A program made the translations under genes and the position numbers. Source: CADEDH01 sp050330635 (lineage in GTDB: Bacteria > Actinomycetota > Acidimicrobiia > Acidimicrobiales > SZUA-35). Taken from it: DNA of 64,000 nucleotides. The notes below the pieces were generated by a model. It saw nothing but the letters and a program-made list of their open reading frames with translations, did no database searches and was not told the origin of the DNA. Below are positions 48,971-58,074 of this stretch, in pieces (within the stretch, counting starts at the first letter, position 1; every line of letters starts with the position of its first letter). The DNA is taken from positions 1-64,000 of the forward strand of contig JBHJNQ010000057.1 of NCBI GenBank assembly GCA_050330635.1. The letters run 5' to 3'.

Positions 48971-51520
48971 ATGACCGACGCCGCCCTACCGCCCCTCGTT
49001 CGCCACCTTCCTCCCGTCCCCGACCCCGACGCCCTCCTCGACGGCTTCGTCGACTTCGTCACCGAGACCGGGATCTCGCTCTACGAGGCCCAGGAAACGG
49101 CGATCCTCGAGCTGCTGGCCGGGAACAACGTCATCCTCAACACCCCCACCGGTTCCGGCAAGTCGCTGGTGGCGGCCGCCGCCCACTACGTGGCCCTGGC
49201 CGACGGTCGACGCAGTGTGTACACGGCCCCGATCAAGGCCCTGGTGTCGGAGAAGTTCTTCGCCCTGTGCCGCGACTTCGGACCCGAGCGGGTGGGCATG
49301 ATCACGGGCGACGCCAGGGTCAACCCCGATGCCCCCATCATCTGCTGCACCGCGGAGATCCTGGCCAACTGGGCGCTCCGCGACGGCACCGACGCCGACG
49401 TCGACGTCGTCATCGCCGACGAGTTCCACTTCTACGCCGACCCCCAGCGGGGCTGGGCGTGGCAGGTGCCCCTCCTCCAGCTCGGACACTGCCAGTTCCT
49501 GCTGATGTCGGCCACGCTCGGGCCCACCCAGCTGTTCGAACGCGACCTGACGGAGCGGACCGGTCGTCCCACCACGCTCGTCACGTCGGCGCAGCGTCCC
49601 GTCCCCCTCGAGTTCGAGTACCGCCGGACCACCCTCCACCAGTCGATCTCCGACCTGTTGGAGAGCGAACGCTCACCCATCTACCTCGTCCACTTCACCC
49701 AGCGGGAGGCGACCGAGGCGGCCCAGGGCTACCTGTCGCTCGACCCCCTGTCGAAGACCGAGAAGGACCTGGTCAAGGCGGCCATCGGCGGGTTCCGCTT
49801 CGACTCCCCCATCGGCAAGGACCTTCGTCGCTACGTGCTGGGCGGCATCGGTGTCCACCACGCCGGGCTCCTGCCCAAGTACCGGCTCCTGGTGGAGAAG
49901 CTGGCCCAGGAGGGCCTGCTCAAGATCATCTGCGGTACCGACACGCTCGGGGTGGGGGTCAACGTGCCGATCCGCTCGGTGCTGTTCACCCAGTTGTGCA
50001 AGTACGACGGCTCGACGACCAGGACCCTCACCAACCGGGAGTTCGCCCAGATCGCGGGCCGGGCCGGCCGCAAGGGTTTCGACTCCATCGGCTACGTGTG
50101 GGCCCAGGCCCCGCCCCACGTGGTCGACAACGAGCGGGCCGAGCAGAAGGCGGCCGACGCCGCCGCCAGCGGCAAACGGAAGAAGGTGGTCAAGAAGAAG
50201 CCACCCGACCGGGGCTATTCCCACTGGGACGAGGCGACGTTCGACAAGATGGTCGGGGGACGACCCGAGCCGTTGGTCAGCTCGTTCCGGGTCAACCACC
50301 AGATGATCCTGACCCTCCTCGACCGCCCGGGGGACGGCTGCGCCGCCGTCCGCCGTCTCGTGACCGACAACCACGAGACCCGGGCCCGCCAGCGCAACCA
50401 CATCCGCCGTGCGATCGCCATCTACCGGTCGCTCCTCGGCGCCGAGCTGCTGGAGATCCTCGACGAGCCCGACGACGAGGGGCGCCTGGTCCGGGTGATG
50501 CTCGATCTCCAGGACGAGTTCGCCCTCCACCAACCCCTGTCGCTGTGGGCGCTGGAAGCCATCGGCCAACTGGATCGCGACGATCCCGACCACGCCCTGC
50601 GGGTCCTCACCGTGATCGAGTCGGTCCTCGAGACCCCGGGCGTGGTGATCGCGGCCCAGGTCGACCTGGCCAGACGCGAGCTGCTGGGCCGGCTCAAGTC
50701 CGAAGGCGTCGAGTACGAGGAGCGGATGGAGCGGTTGGCCAAGGTGGAGCCGCCCCGCCCCGACAAGGAGTGGCTCTACGACTCGTTCGACGCCTTCCGG
50801 GTCCGTCATCCGTGGGTCGGGTCCGACAACGTCGCCCCCAAGTCGATCGCCCGCGACCTGTTCGAACAGGTTATGACGTTCACCGAGTTCATCCAGCACT
50901 ACGGCCTCAAGCGCTCGGAGGGCGTGGTGCTGCGCTACCTGTCCGACGCCTACAAGGCCCTCGTCCAGAACATCCCCGACGAGGACAAGACCGACGACGT
51001 GCTCGATGTCACCGAATGGCTGGGCGAGATCGTGCGGCAGGTCGACTCCAGCCTGCTCGACGAGTGGGAGCGGCTACGGAACCCCGATCCGGTCGTCGCC
51101 GTCGAAGCCGTCCATCCCCAGCTCAGAACCGACGACGGGGGTCGACCAGCAGTCACCGCCAACCGTCGGGCGTTCACCGTCATGGTTCGCAACGAGGCCT
51201 TCCGGTGGATCGAGCTCCTGTCCCGGCGCCGGATCACCGCCCTCCCGTTGGACGACGGCGAGCGGGCTGCGGTCGAGGCGGCCATGGCCCACTACTGGGA
51301 CGAGTTCGACTCGATCGCCATCGATGCCGACGCCCGCAGCGCCCGCTACTTCCACTACGACCACGACCGGCGCCGGCTGACCCAGATCCTCCACGACCCG
51401 GACGGTGCCGACGAGTGGCGCCTGCGGGCCACCGTCGACCTCGAGGCCTCGGCCCGGGAGGGCAAGGCCGTGCTGGCCGGTGCGTCGGTCATCCGGGCCG
51501 GTGACGAGCACGTGGGCTGA
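48971..51520 (+). CDS. Ski2-like DEAD/DEAH-box helicase (DUF3516 family)
   Basis: 849 aa. Walker A TPTGSGKS near 58, DEFH near 152 (ADEFHFYADPQRG), MSATLGPTQ and the C-terminal helicase block HHAGLLPKYRLLVEKLAQEG...GRAGRKGFDSIG. A Lys-rich insert (GKRKKVVKKKPPD) and the DUF3516 C-terminal half follow. This actinobacterial family is thought to act on RNA or DNA, but its target is unknown. It starts 7 nt after cofE, so it may share a transcript with the F420 genes. Confidence 0.9.
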   Translation: MTDAALPPLVRHLPPVPDPDALLDGFVDFVTETGISLYEAQETAILELLAGNNVILNTPTGSGKSLVAAAAHYVALADGRRSVYTAPIKALVSEKFFALCRDFGPERVGMITGDARVNPDAPIICCTAEILANWALRDGTDADVDVVIADEFHFYADPQRGWAWQVPLLQLGHCQFLLMSATLGPTQLFERDLTERTGRPTTLVTSAQRPVPLEFEYRRTTLHQSISDLLESERSPIYLVHFTQREATEAAQGYLSLDPLSKTEKDLVKAAIGGFRFDSPIGKDLRRYVLGGIGVHHAGLLPKYRLLVEKLAQEGLLKIICGTDTLGVGVNVPIRSVLFTQLCKYDGSTTRTLTNREFAQIAGRAGRKGFDSIGYVWAQAPPHVVDNERAEQKAADAAASGKRKKVVKKKPPDRGYSHWDEATFDKMVGGRPEPLVSSFRVNHQMILTLLDRPGDGCAAVRRLVTDNHETRARQRNHIRRAIAIYRSLLGAELLEILDEPDDEGRLVRVMLDLQDEFALHQPLSLWALEAIGQLDRDDPDHALRVLTVIESVLETPGVVIAAQVDLARRELLGRLKSEGVEYEERMERLAKVEPPRPDKEWLYDSFDAFRVRHPWVGSDNVAPKSIARDLFEQVMTFTEFIQHYGLKRSEGVVLRYLSDAYKALVQNIPDEDKTDDVLDVTEWLGEIVRQVDSSLLDEWERLRNPDPVVAVEAVHPQLRTDDGGRPAVTANRRAFTVMVRNEAFRWIELLSRRRITALPLDDGERAAVEAAMAHYWDEFDSIAIDADARSARYFHYDHDRRRLTQILHDPDGADEWRLRATVDLEASAREGKAVLAGASVIRAGDEHVG

Positions 51521-51539
51521 CGACGGTGGGAGCCAACGG

Positions 51540-51554
51540 CGACCGAATCGGTCG
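51540..51554. terminator. Hairpin between convergent helicase and nucleotidyltransferase genes
   Basis: CGACCG-AAT-CGGTCG, a perfect 6-bp stem with a 3-nt loop in the 52-bp convergent gap. No T-run. It could serve both directions. Confidence 0.45.
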
Positions 51555-51572
51555 GATCGGCCGGCGGGGGCG

Positions 51573-52055
51573 TCAGGTGTGCTCGCTCGGCGGGGCCGAC
51601 GGTTCGGTCTCGACGCCGAGGACGGCGTTGATGCGGCTACTGGAATCGGCCTTCTCCGACCCCCCGATGCCGTAGCGCATCTCGATGCCCTTGGCTTCGC
51701 ACACCGGCGCCTCGGGCACGAAACCGGGGGCCCGATCGCCACCATTGGCGAACACCAGCCGGTACTGATCGCCGTACTTCTCGGCCGCCAAGGTCAGGGA
51801 GGCCGACACCGTGCGGTCTTCATCGACGGCGATGAACGCCTCGTCGACCGGCCGCAAGGCCTGGATTATCCGGAGCCGATCCTGTTCGTCCATGATGATC
51901 TGGCCCTTCTTCAGCAACTGCTGGGCGTTGTTGTTGACGATCACGATGAGCCGATCACCGAGGGCGGCGGCGGCTTCGATCATGTCGAGGTGTCCGATGT
52001 GGAGCGGGCTGAAGAAGCCGCTGACGATCGTTGCTGTTGGACGTTCCATGCTCAC
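51573..52055 (-). CDS. Cytidylyltransferase-fold nucleotidyltransferase (RfaE2/TagD-like)
   Basis: 160 aa. GFFSPLHIGHLDMIEAAAALG carries the HxGH site of the adenylyl/cytidylyltransferase family, and DEQDRLRIIQALRPVDEAFI follows as in TagD and RfaE2. SSSRINAVLG is near the end. It activates a phosphorylated small substrate, such as a heptose or glycerol phosphate, for glycan synthesis; identity is unclear. GTG start at 52055, with ATG at 52049 as alternative. It lies at the edge of the glycosyltransferase cluster on the same strand. Confidence 0.83.
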   Translation of the reverse strand: MSMERPTATIVSGFFSPLHIGHLDMIEAAAALGDRLIVIVNNNAQQLLKKGQIIMDEQDRLRIIQALRPVDEAFIAVDEDRTVSASLTLAAEKYGDQYRLVFANGGDRAPGFVPEAPVCEAKGIEMRYGIGGSEKADSSSRINAVLGVETEPSAPPSEHT

Positions 52056-52108
52056 GTTTCAGTTGCGGGACCGCCGCCAACTGTAGCCGCTGCGCCCGCC
52101 ACCACTGC

Positions 52109-53356
52109 TCACCCGGGGCCGCCACCAGAGCGGGCGACCAGCTCGGTGAAGAGACGCTCGTAGCTCGAAGCCTGGTGCTCGGGCGTCATCCAGTTCTCGA
52201 CGAAGCGGCGGGCCCGCTGCCCCATCGCCGCCACCCCCGCCGGGTCGTCGAGCATCGACGCCAGGGCGGTCAGGAACGCTTCGGGGTCCTCGGGCGGCAC
52301 CGAGACCCCGGCGTCGGCGCGGGCCAGCACCTGCGTCACCTCGCTCCCCTCGTCGATGCTGGCCAACACGGCGCGGCCCGCCGCCAGGTTGGCGTACAGC
52401 TTCGACGGGGTGCTGGAGCGAGCCAGGCCCCGCTTCAGCAGGATCAGCTGGATGTCGGCCGCTCCCAGCACGTCGCTGATCTCGTGGCGGGGCGCGAACT
52501 CGGCCACGGTGACGTTGTCGAGAGCGGCGGCCCACCGGTCGACCTCCGGCCGAGCCGCCCCCTCGCCGTTGACGACGAAGTGGACATCGGAGTGGTCACG
52601 CCACCGCTCGGCCGCCTGGCGGATCAGCTCGAAGGGCTGGGACAGTCCGACATTGCCGCAGTACATGACGACGGTCTTGCCCTCGAGGCGGTGGCGCCGC
52701 CGGTAGCCGTTCTCCAACTCGACGCGGTGGATGCGGTCGAGGTCGACGAAGTTGTGGATGATGTGCACCTTGTCGCCGTTGGCGGGGGCAACCTTGGCCC
52801 GAACGTTGCCCGCCTGGTCCTCCGAGAGGACGGTGATGGCATCGGCTCGGCGGTAGAGCGATCGTTCGTGGCGCCGGGCGGCGTCGATGACGCGGGGGTT
52901 GGTCAACGCCCCGAGATCGACGGCGACGTCGGGGAAGATGTCCTGGGTGTTGAACACGAACGGAACACCCCACCGTTTGGCCACGATCCAGGCGGCGTCG
53001 CCGAGGAAGACGGGAGGCGACATGGCCATGACCAGGTCGTGACGGCCGACGGTGAGGGCGGCGGCCGCCGCCAGGCCGGTGAACCCGGCGAAACCGACGG
53101 CCCGGGCCACGATGTTCGTCTTGTCGGTGGGGAACGGCCACACCCGCACGATCCGCCCCCACGGGGTGCGCTCGACCCGCCATGGCCGACCCCGCCACTC
53201 GGGCTCGACGTCGTGGTCGCGGTACCAGGGCAGGGATGTCACGATGCTCAGCTGGTGGCCCCGCTCGGCCAGGTTGGTGGCCAGCGTGGTCATGACCTCG
53301 CCCGTGGCGGCGTGGAGGTCGGGGGCGAAATGGGGGCAGAGGACGAGCAACCGCAT
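52109..53356 (-). CDS. GT4-family glycosyltransferase (WcaI-like)
   Basis: 415 aa GT-B enzyme. The N-terminal domain starts MRLLVLCPHFAPDLHAATGE; FVFNTQDIFPDVAVDLG is typical of WcaI/WbuB proteins. The donor domain has VVMYCGNVGLSQPFELI and SSTPSKLYANLAAGRAVLASI. It would add a sugar in polysaccharide assembly; donor not determinable. The start is ATG 53356, since upstream in-frame sequence is antisense to its neighbour. 18 nt separate it from the next GT4 gene. Confidence 0.9.
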   Translation of the reverse strand: MRLLVLCPHFAPDLHAATGEVMTTLATNLAERGHQLSIVTSLPWYRDHDVEPEWRGRPWRVERTPWGRIVRVWPFPTDKTNIVARAVGFAGFTGLAAAAALTVGRHDLVMAMSPPVFLGDAAWIVAKRWGVPFVFNTQDIFPDVAVDLGALTNPRVIDAARRHERSLYRRADAITVLSEDQAGNVRAKVAPANGDKVHIIHNFVDLDRIHRVELENGYRRRHRLEGKTVVMYCGNVGLSQPFELIRQAAERWRDHSDVHFVVNGEGAARPEVDRWAAALDNVTVAEFAPRHEISDVLGAADIQLILLKRGLARSSTPSKLYANLAAGRAVLASIDEGSEVTQVLARADAGVSVPPEDPEAFLTALASMLDDPAGVAAMGQRARRFVENWMTPEHQASSYERLFTELVARSGGGPG

Positions 53357-53373
53357 CGGTGGGGCGGGTCCGT

Positions 53374-54507
53374 TCAGGTGGGACGCAGGGCCTGACGATA
53401 GCAATCGACGAGATCCCGTCCCGCGTCCAACCAGGAGAATTGGGTGGCCCGCTCGATGCCGGCGGCCGACAGCTGGCGCCGGAGGTCCGGTTCCTCCGTG
53501 ACCCGGGCGATGGCGTCGGCCAACGCCACCGGGTGGCCGGTGGGCACGGTGATCCCGGCGGCCCCGACGACCTCGGGCAGGGCCGCGGCGTCGGTGGTTA
53601 TCACCGGGGTCCCCCGGGCCATCGCCTCCAGGATGGGATTGCCGAATCCCTCGTACTCGGAGGGGAACACGAGGGCGACGGCCGACCGGTACAGGGCGTC
53701 GAGCTCCTCCTCCGACACCCGGCCGAGGTCGTGGACCCGGTCCTGGAGTCGTAGACGAGCGGCCAACTGGCGCAGGTTGGCGGTCTCGGGGCCGGGGCGG
53801 CCGGTCATCACCACCGACAGCTCGGGGCACCGGTCGCGCAACCGGTCGAGGGCGACGACGAGGTCGGCGTGGCGCTTGTGGGGATAGCTGATGGCGGGCA
53901 GCAGCACGAAGGGCCCGAAGCGGCGGGTCAACCGGTCGTGGGCGTCGGCATCGAGAACTCCGGGCTCGATGGCCTCGTGACCGTGGCGGACGACCCGCAG
54001 CTTGTCGTTCGGTACCCGGAGCAGGAGACGGAGCCGTTCCGCCGTGAACTCGCTGGGGCACAGCACCAGACGGGCGGCCCGCACCGAGCGGGGGAGCATC
54101 GTGGCCAGCCACCGCTGCTTGGTCTTCGAGAAGTACTGGGGCATCTCGAGGGGCTGGAGATCGTGGACGGTGACGATGGTGGGGGTCGAGCGGACCGCCG
54201 GGACCACACCGCCGGCGTGGTGGACGATGTCGTCGCCCCGGGTGGCGGCCGCCAACCAGGTGTGCTCCAGCCCGATGCGCGCCCCCTTGACCGCAGCCGG
54301 CCCGGGGGCCGAACGGCACTCGAATCGACTCGCGAGGTCGGGGTGGGCCTCGAACAGCTCCCGCTGGCCGTACAGCCGAATCCAGAGGTTGTCGTCACCG
54401 AGCCGGTCGACCGCCCGCAGCAACCGGAGGGTGTACTCCTCCGATCCTCCGACCACGCCGGGCACGAGCCAACAGAGGTTGACGCCGATGGTGCCCGAGA
54501 TGCCCAT
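53374..54507 (-). CDS. GT4-family glycosyltransferase
   Basis: 377 aa GT-B enzyme. GVVGGSEEYTLRLLRAV at the start is the acceptor-side loop. The donor side has LPAISYPHKRHADLV, SVVMTGRPGPE and FPSEYEGFGNPILEAMARGTPVI with the EGFGNP nucleotide-sugar motif. Likely a mannosyl- or related transferase in the envelope glycan pathway. It starts 5 nt from the preceding GT4 stop, so the three are co-transcribed. Confidence 0.92.
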   Translation of the reverse strand: MGISGTIGVNLCWLVPGVVGGSEEYTLRLLRAVDRLGDDNLWIRLYGQRELFEAHPDLASRFECRSAPGPAAVKGARIGLEHTWLAAATRGDDIVHHAGGVVPAVRSTPTIVTVHDLQPLEMPQYFSKTKQRWLATMLPRSVRAARLVLCPSEFTAERLRLLLRVPNDKLRVVRHGHEAIEPGVLDADAHDRLTRRFGPFVLLPAISYPHKRHADLVVALDRLRDRCPELSVVMTGRPGPETANLRQLAARLRLQDRVHDLGRVSEEELDALYRSAVALVFPSEYEGFGNPILEAMARGTPVITTDAAALPEVVGAAGITVPTGHPVALADAIARVTEEPDLRRQLSAAGIERATQFSWLDAGRDLVDCYRQALRPT

Positions 54508-54512
54508 CGTTC

Positions 54513-55610
54513 TCAGGCCGCCACGTCGTCGAACAGGGCGGCGTAGCCGGCGGCGGTGGCCGCCCAGGTGGCGTTGGCGGCGTTGCGCAGGCCGCGGGCC
54601 ACCAGCTCCGCCGTCAACGTCTCCTCGGTCAGGGCGGCGTGGATGGCGGCGGCGATCGACGCCGGGTCACGGGGATCGACGAGGCGGGCTGCGCCGCCGG
54701 CCACCTCCTCGGTGGCCCCACCCCGGGACGTCACCACCGGTGTGCCGTGGGCCATGGCCTCGAGCACCGGTAGGCCGAAGCCCTCGTGCAGCGACGGTAG
54801 GACCACCACATCGGCGGCCCGGTAGAGCGCGCTCAGCTCGGCGTCGGTCACCCGCCCCAACCGGCGGGCCCGTCGACCGAGGGGGGCGACCACGGCGTCG
54901 CCGTCGAGCCCCCACCCCCCGGGACCGACCATCGCCAATGCGACATCGGGTATCTGCGTCATTGCTTCCACCAGCCGGTCGACGTTCTTCCGGGGTTCGA
55001 GCGTACCGACCCACAACACGAACCGCGAGGGGAGATCGTGGCGACGGCGGGCGGCGGCGCCGTCGTCAGCTGGGGGACTGATCGGGGGACCGACACCCCA
55101 CGGCACGACCCGCAGCCGATCACGCCCGATGCCCCTCGCCGCACAGGCGTCGGCCACCGCCTGCGACGGGCACGCCACCAGGGCCGCATCGGAGGCGACA
55201 ACGGCCCAGGCCCGGGGAAAGAAGGTCCGCCCCCGGGCGCTGAGCCGTTCGGGGTGATCGAGGAAGTCCAGGTCGTGGACGGTGGCGACCACCGGGGCCC
55301 GGGTGGGGGGCACGATCATCGAGGCGGCCCAGACGACGTCGACCGGGCCGGTGATGCGCTCGATCGGGGGCCACGACAGTCGCAACCACGACTCGTAGAG
55401 GAGCGGCCGGGGCAGGGGCACGTACGTCACGGGGCCGCCGTGGGTCACCGCGGGCTCACGGTTGCGGCGCCCGTGCCAGGCGGCGACGGCCCGCACCGTG
55501 AGGTCGGGGCGGCGGCCGAGCTCGGCCACCGTGGAAGCGGTGGCCCGGGCCGTCCCCCCGGGGACCCGGTGCCAGTACTGCTCGACGGGGACGGCGACGG
55601 TCAGGGGCAC
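54513..55610 (-). CDS. GT4-family glycosyltransferase
   Basis: 365 aa from a GTG. VLWVGTLEPRKNVDRLVEAM and LPSLHEGFGLPVLEAMAHGTPVV are the donor-site motifs; VVATVHDLDFLDHPERLSAR is typical of the subgroup that resembles mannosyltransferases MtfB/WbdB. It is the first of three adjacent GT4 genes on the minus strand. It is slightly apart (96 bp) from the UDP-xylose-type synthase gene upstream. Confidence 0.92.
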   Translation of the reverse strand: MPLTVAVPVEQYWHRVPGGTARATASTVAELGRRPDLTVRAVAAWHGRRNREPAVTHGGPVTYVPLPRPLLYESWLRLSWPPIERITGPVDVVWAASMIVPPTRAPVVATVHDLDFLDHPERLSARGRTFFPRAWAVVASDAALVACPSQAVADACAARGIGRDRLRVVPWGVGPPISPPADDGAAARRRHDLPSRFVLWVGTLEPRKNVDRLVEAMTQIPDVALAMVGPGGWGLDGDAVVAPLGRRARRLGRVTDAELSALYRAADVVVLPSLHEGFGLPVLEAMAHGTPVVTSRGGATEEVAGGAARLVDPRDPASIAAAIHAALTEETLTAELVARGLRNAANATWAATAAGYAALFDDVAA

Positions 55611-55705
55611 CGCTCGATTGTGGCAGGGTCGGGGCCGCGACCGACGCCCGATCGGCGGTTCGAGACATGCGGCAGAATTGGGGTCCTGGCAATCGCCCGG
55701 TCGAC

Positions 55706-56653
55706 TCAGGCGTTCGAGCCGGAACGGAGCCCGGCGAAGTACTCGACGGTGAGGGCCACACCGTCCTCCAGGGTGATCTTGGGCTCCCAACCGAGCTTCG
55801 TCCTGGCCTCGGTCAGGTCGGGCCGACGGCGGGTCGGATCGTCGGTCGGCAGGGGGGCGAACACGATCTCGCTCGAGCTGCCGGTGACCGTCCGGACCAC
55901 CTCGGCCAGCTCCAGCATGGTGAACTCGACGTCGTTGCCGATGTTCACCGGACCGGTGTGGTCGCCGTCGAGCAGGGCCAGATGGCCCCGGATCTGGTCA
56001 TCGACGTAGCAGAAGCTGCGCGACTGGCTCCCGTCGCCGTAGACGGTGATCGGCTCGCCGGCGAGGGCCTGGTTGACGAAGTTGGACACCACCCGGCCGT
56101 CCTCGGGCCGCATCCGCGGACCGTAGGTGTTGAAGATCCGCACGATGCGGACGTCGATCCGGTGATGGCGGTGGTACGCCATCGTCATGGCCTCGGCGTA
56201 CCGCTTGGCCTCGTCGTAGACGCCTCGGAGACCGATCGGGTTGACATTGCCCCAGTAGGTCTCGGGCTGGGGGTGCACCGCAGGGTCGCCGTAGACCTCA
56301 CTGGTGGAGGCGAGGAAGAACCGGGCCCCCTTCTCCCGGGCCAGGCCGAGGCAGTTGTGGGTGCCGAGCCCCCCGACCTTGAGGATCTGGATGGGGATGC
56401 GGTCGAAGTCGACCGGCGAGGCGGGCGAGGCCAGGTGCATGACGGTGTCGACCGGCCCCGGGACCCACACATGGTTCGATACGTCGTGACGCACGAAGCT
56501 GAACCCGTCGTGGCCGAAGAGGTGCTCGATGTTCTCGGTCCGACCGGTGCAGAGGTTGTCGATGCAGACCACCTCGTCGCCCCGATCGAGCAGAGCGTCG
56601 GTGAGATGGGAACCGAGGAATCCGGCACCGCCGGTGACCACGACACGGGCCAC
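55706..56653 (-). CDS. UDP-glucuronate decarboxylase (UDP-xylose synthase)-like SDR
   Basis: 315 aa extended SDR with GGAGFLGSHL near the start, HLASPASPVDFDRIPIQIL, STSEVYGDPAVHPQPE and YDEAKRYAEAMTMAY carrying the Tyr-Lys pair. GVYDEAKR and the RIFNTYGPRMRPEDGRVVSN stretch are characteristic of UXS enzymes, which turn UDP-glucuronate into UDP-xylose. The gene upstream on the same strand, 8 nt away, is UDP-glucose dehydrogenase, which makes that substrate. Confidence 0.9.
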   Translation of the reverse strand: MARVVVTGGAGFLGSHLTDALLDRGDEVVCIDNLCTGRTENIEHLFGHDGFSFVRHDVSNHVWVPGPVDTVMHLASPASPVDFDRIPIQILKVGGLGTHNCLGLAREKGARFFLASTSEVYGDPAVHPQPETYWGNVNPIGLRGVYDEAKRYAEAMTMAYHRHHRIDVRIVRIFNTYGPRMRPEDGRVVSNFVNQALAGEPITVYGDGSQSRSFCYVDDQIRGHLALLDGDHTGPVNIGNDVEFTMLELAEVVRTVTGSSSEIVFAPLPTDDPTRRRPDLTEARTKLGWEPKITLEDGVALTVEYFAGLRSGSNA

Positions 56654-56661
56654 GGTGCGGC

Positions 56662-57957
56662 CTAGCGGCCGACGCCGCGGTAGTCGAAGCCGCGACGCCG
56701 GGGGATGGACGGTTCGAGCAGGTTGCGGGCGTCGACGAGACGTCGGGCCGCCATGATCTCGGCCATCTTGTCGAAGTCGAGGTTGGTGAACTCGTCCCAT
56801 TCGGTGAGGATCGTCAGCACCGACGCACCCTCGGCTGCGGCGTAGGGGTCGGACACGATCTCGATGTCGAGGTCGGGGTAGAACTCGGCGACGTGGTTGT
56901 CGCCGGGCACCACGGCCGGGTCGTAGGCCCGGACCCGGATGCCGGCGGCGCGCACCCGTCGCAGGACCTCGATGGCCGGAGATTCGCGCAGGTCGTCGGT
57001 GCCGGCCTTGAAGGTGAGCCCGAGGGCGGCGACATGGGCGCCGGTGAGGGAGGGGTCGACGGCGTCGAGCACCTTCTGGGCCGTACGGTCGAACTGGTCC
57101 TCGTTGATCCGTAGCACCTCGTCGAGGAAGCGGAAGTCGTAGCCGGCCTCGCGGGCGATGCTGGCCAGGGCCCGGGTGTCCTTGGGGAAACAGCTACCGC
57201 CCCAGCCCGGACCGGGGCGGAGGAACTCCCGCCCGATGCGGGAGTCGTAGCCCATGCCGAGCACGACGTCGTTGACGTCCGCCCCGACCGCCTCGCACAG
57301 CGTGGCGATGGCGTTCACGAACGACAGCTTCGACGCCAGGAAGGCGTTGGAGGCGTACTTGATCGTCTCGGCCGATACCGGATCGGTAACCATGATGGGA
57401 GCGGCGATGCGGGCGTAGAGCGAGGCCACCCGGATGGCGGCCTCGGTGTCTCGCGAACCGATGACGACCCGATCGGGCTGGAGGAAGTCGCTCACCGCCG
57501 TGCCCTCCCTCAAGAACTCGGGGTTCGACACGACGGCCACATCGGATCGGCCGAGCACCTGGGACACGAACTGGGTCGAGCCGACGGGCACGGTCGACTT
57601 GTTGACGACCACACTGTTCTCGGGCAGGACGGAGCGGATCTGGGCCGCTGCCGCCTCGAGATAGCTGAGGTCGGCGGCACCGTCCGGGCCTTGGGGCGTG
57701 GGGACGCACAGGTAGTGGAACTCGCAGGAGCGGGACGCCTCGGCGGCGCCGAGCACGAAGCGAAGGTTTCCCGACCTGATGCCCTCGTCGACGAGCCGAT
57801 CGAGGCCCTTCTCGACGATGGGGATCTCACCGCTGTTGAGGCGGGCGACCTTGATCTCGTCGATGTCGGCACAGATGACATCGTGCCCGAGGTGGGCGAA
57901 GCACGCCCCGGTGGTCAGCCCGACGTAGCCGGATCCGATGATTGCGATGGACGCCAC
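56662..57957 (-). CDS. ugd: UDP-glucose 6-dehydrogenase
   Basis: 431 aa. It oxidises UDP-glucose twice to UDP-glucuronate. NAD motif IIGSGYVGLTTGACFAHLGH, then VNKSTVPVGST, KYASNAFLASKLSF and the catalytic Cys256 in GPGWGGSCFPKD. GTG start with GAGGAGGA a few nt upstream, the strongest ribosome binding site in this cluster. Together with the decarboxylase it forms a two-step UDP-xylose pathway. Confidence 0.95.
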   Translation of the reverse strand: MASIAIIGSGYVGLTTGACFAHLGHDVICADIDEIKVARLNSGEIPIVEKGLDRLVDEGIRSGNLRFVLGAAEASRSCEFHYLCVPTPQGPDGAADLSYLEAAAAQIRSVLPENSVVVNKSTVPVGSTQFVSQVLGRSDVAVVSNPEFLREGTAVSDFLQPDRVVIGSRDTEAAIRVASLYARIAAPIMVTDPVSAETIKYASNAFLASKLSFVNAIATLCEAVGADVNDVVLGMGYDSRIGREFLRPGPGWGGSCFPKDTRALASIAREAGYDFRFLDEVLRINEDQFDRTAQKVLDAVDPSLTGAHVAALGLTFKAGTDDLRESPAIEVLRRVRAAGIRVRAYDPAVVPGDNHVAEFYPDLDIEIVSDPYAAAEGASVLTILTEWDEFTNLDFDKMAEIMAARRLVDARNLLEPSIPRRRGFDYRGVGR

Positions 57958-58074
57958 ACGTCCTCCTCTGGGAAGCGTATTGCTCTGTTGTGCCCCGGCT
58001 GACGTGTTGAACTAGCCGAGCCGAGGCTAATGGGACCTGTCTCCGATCAACACAGGGAATATTGCTGATTGATG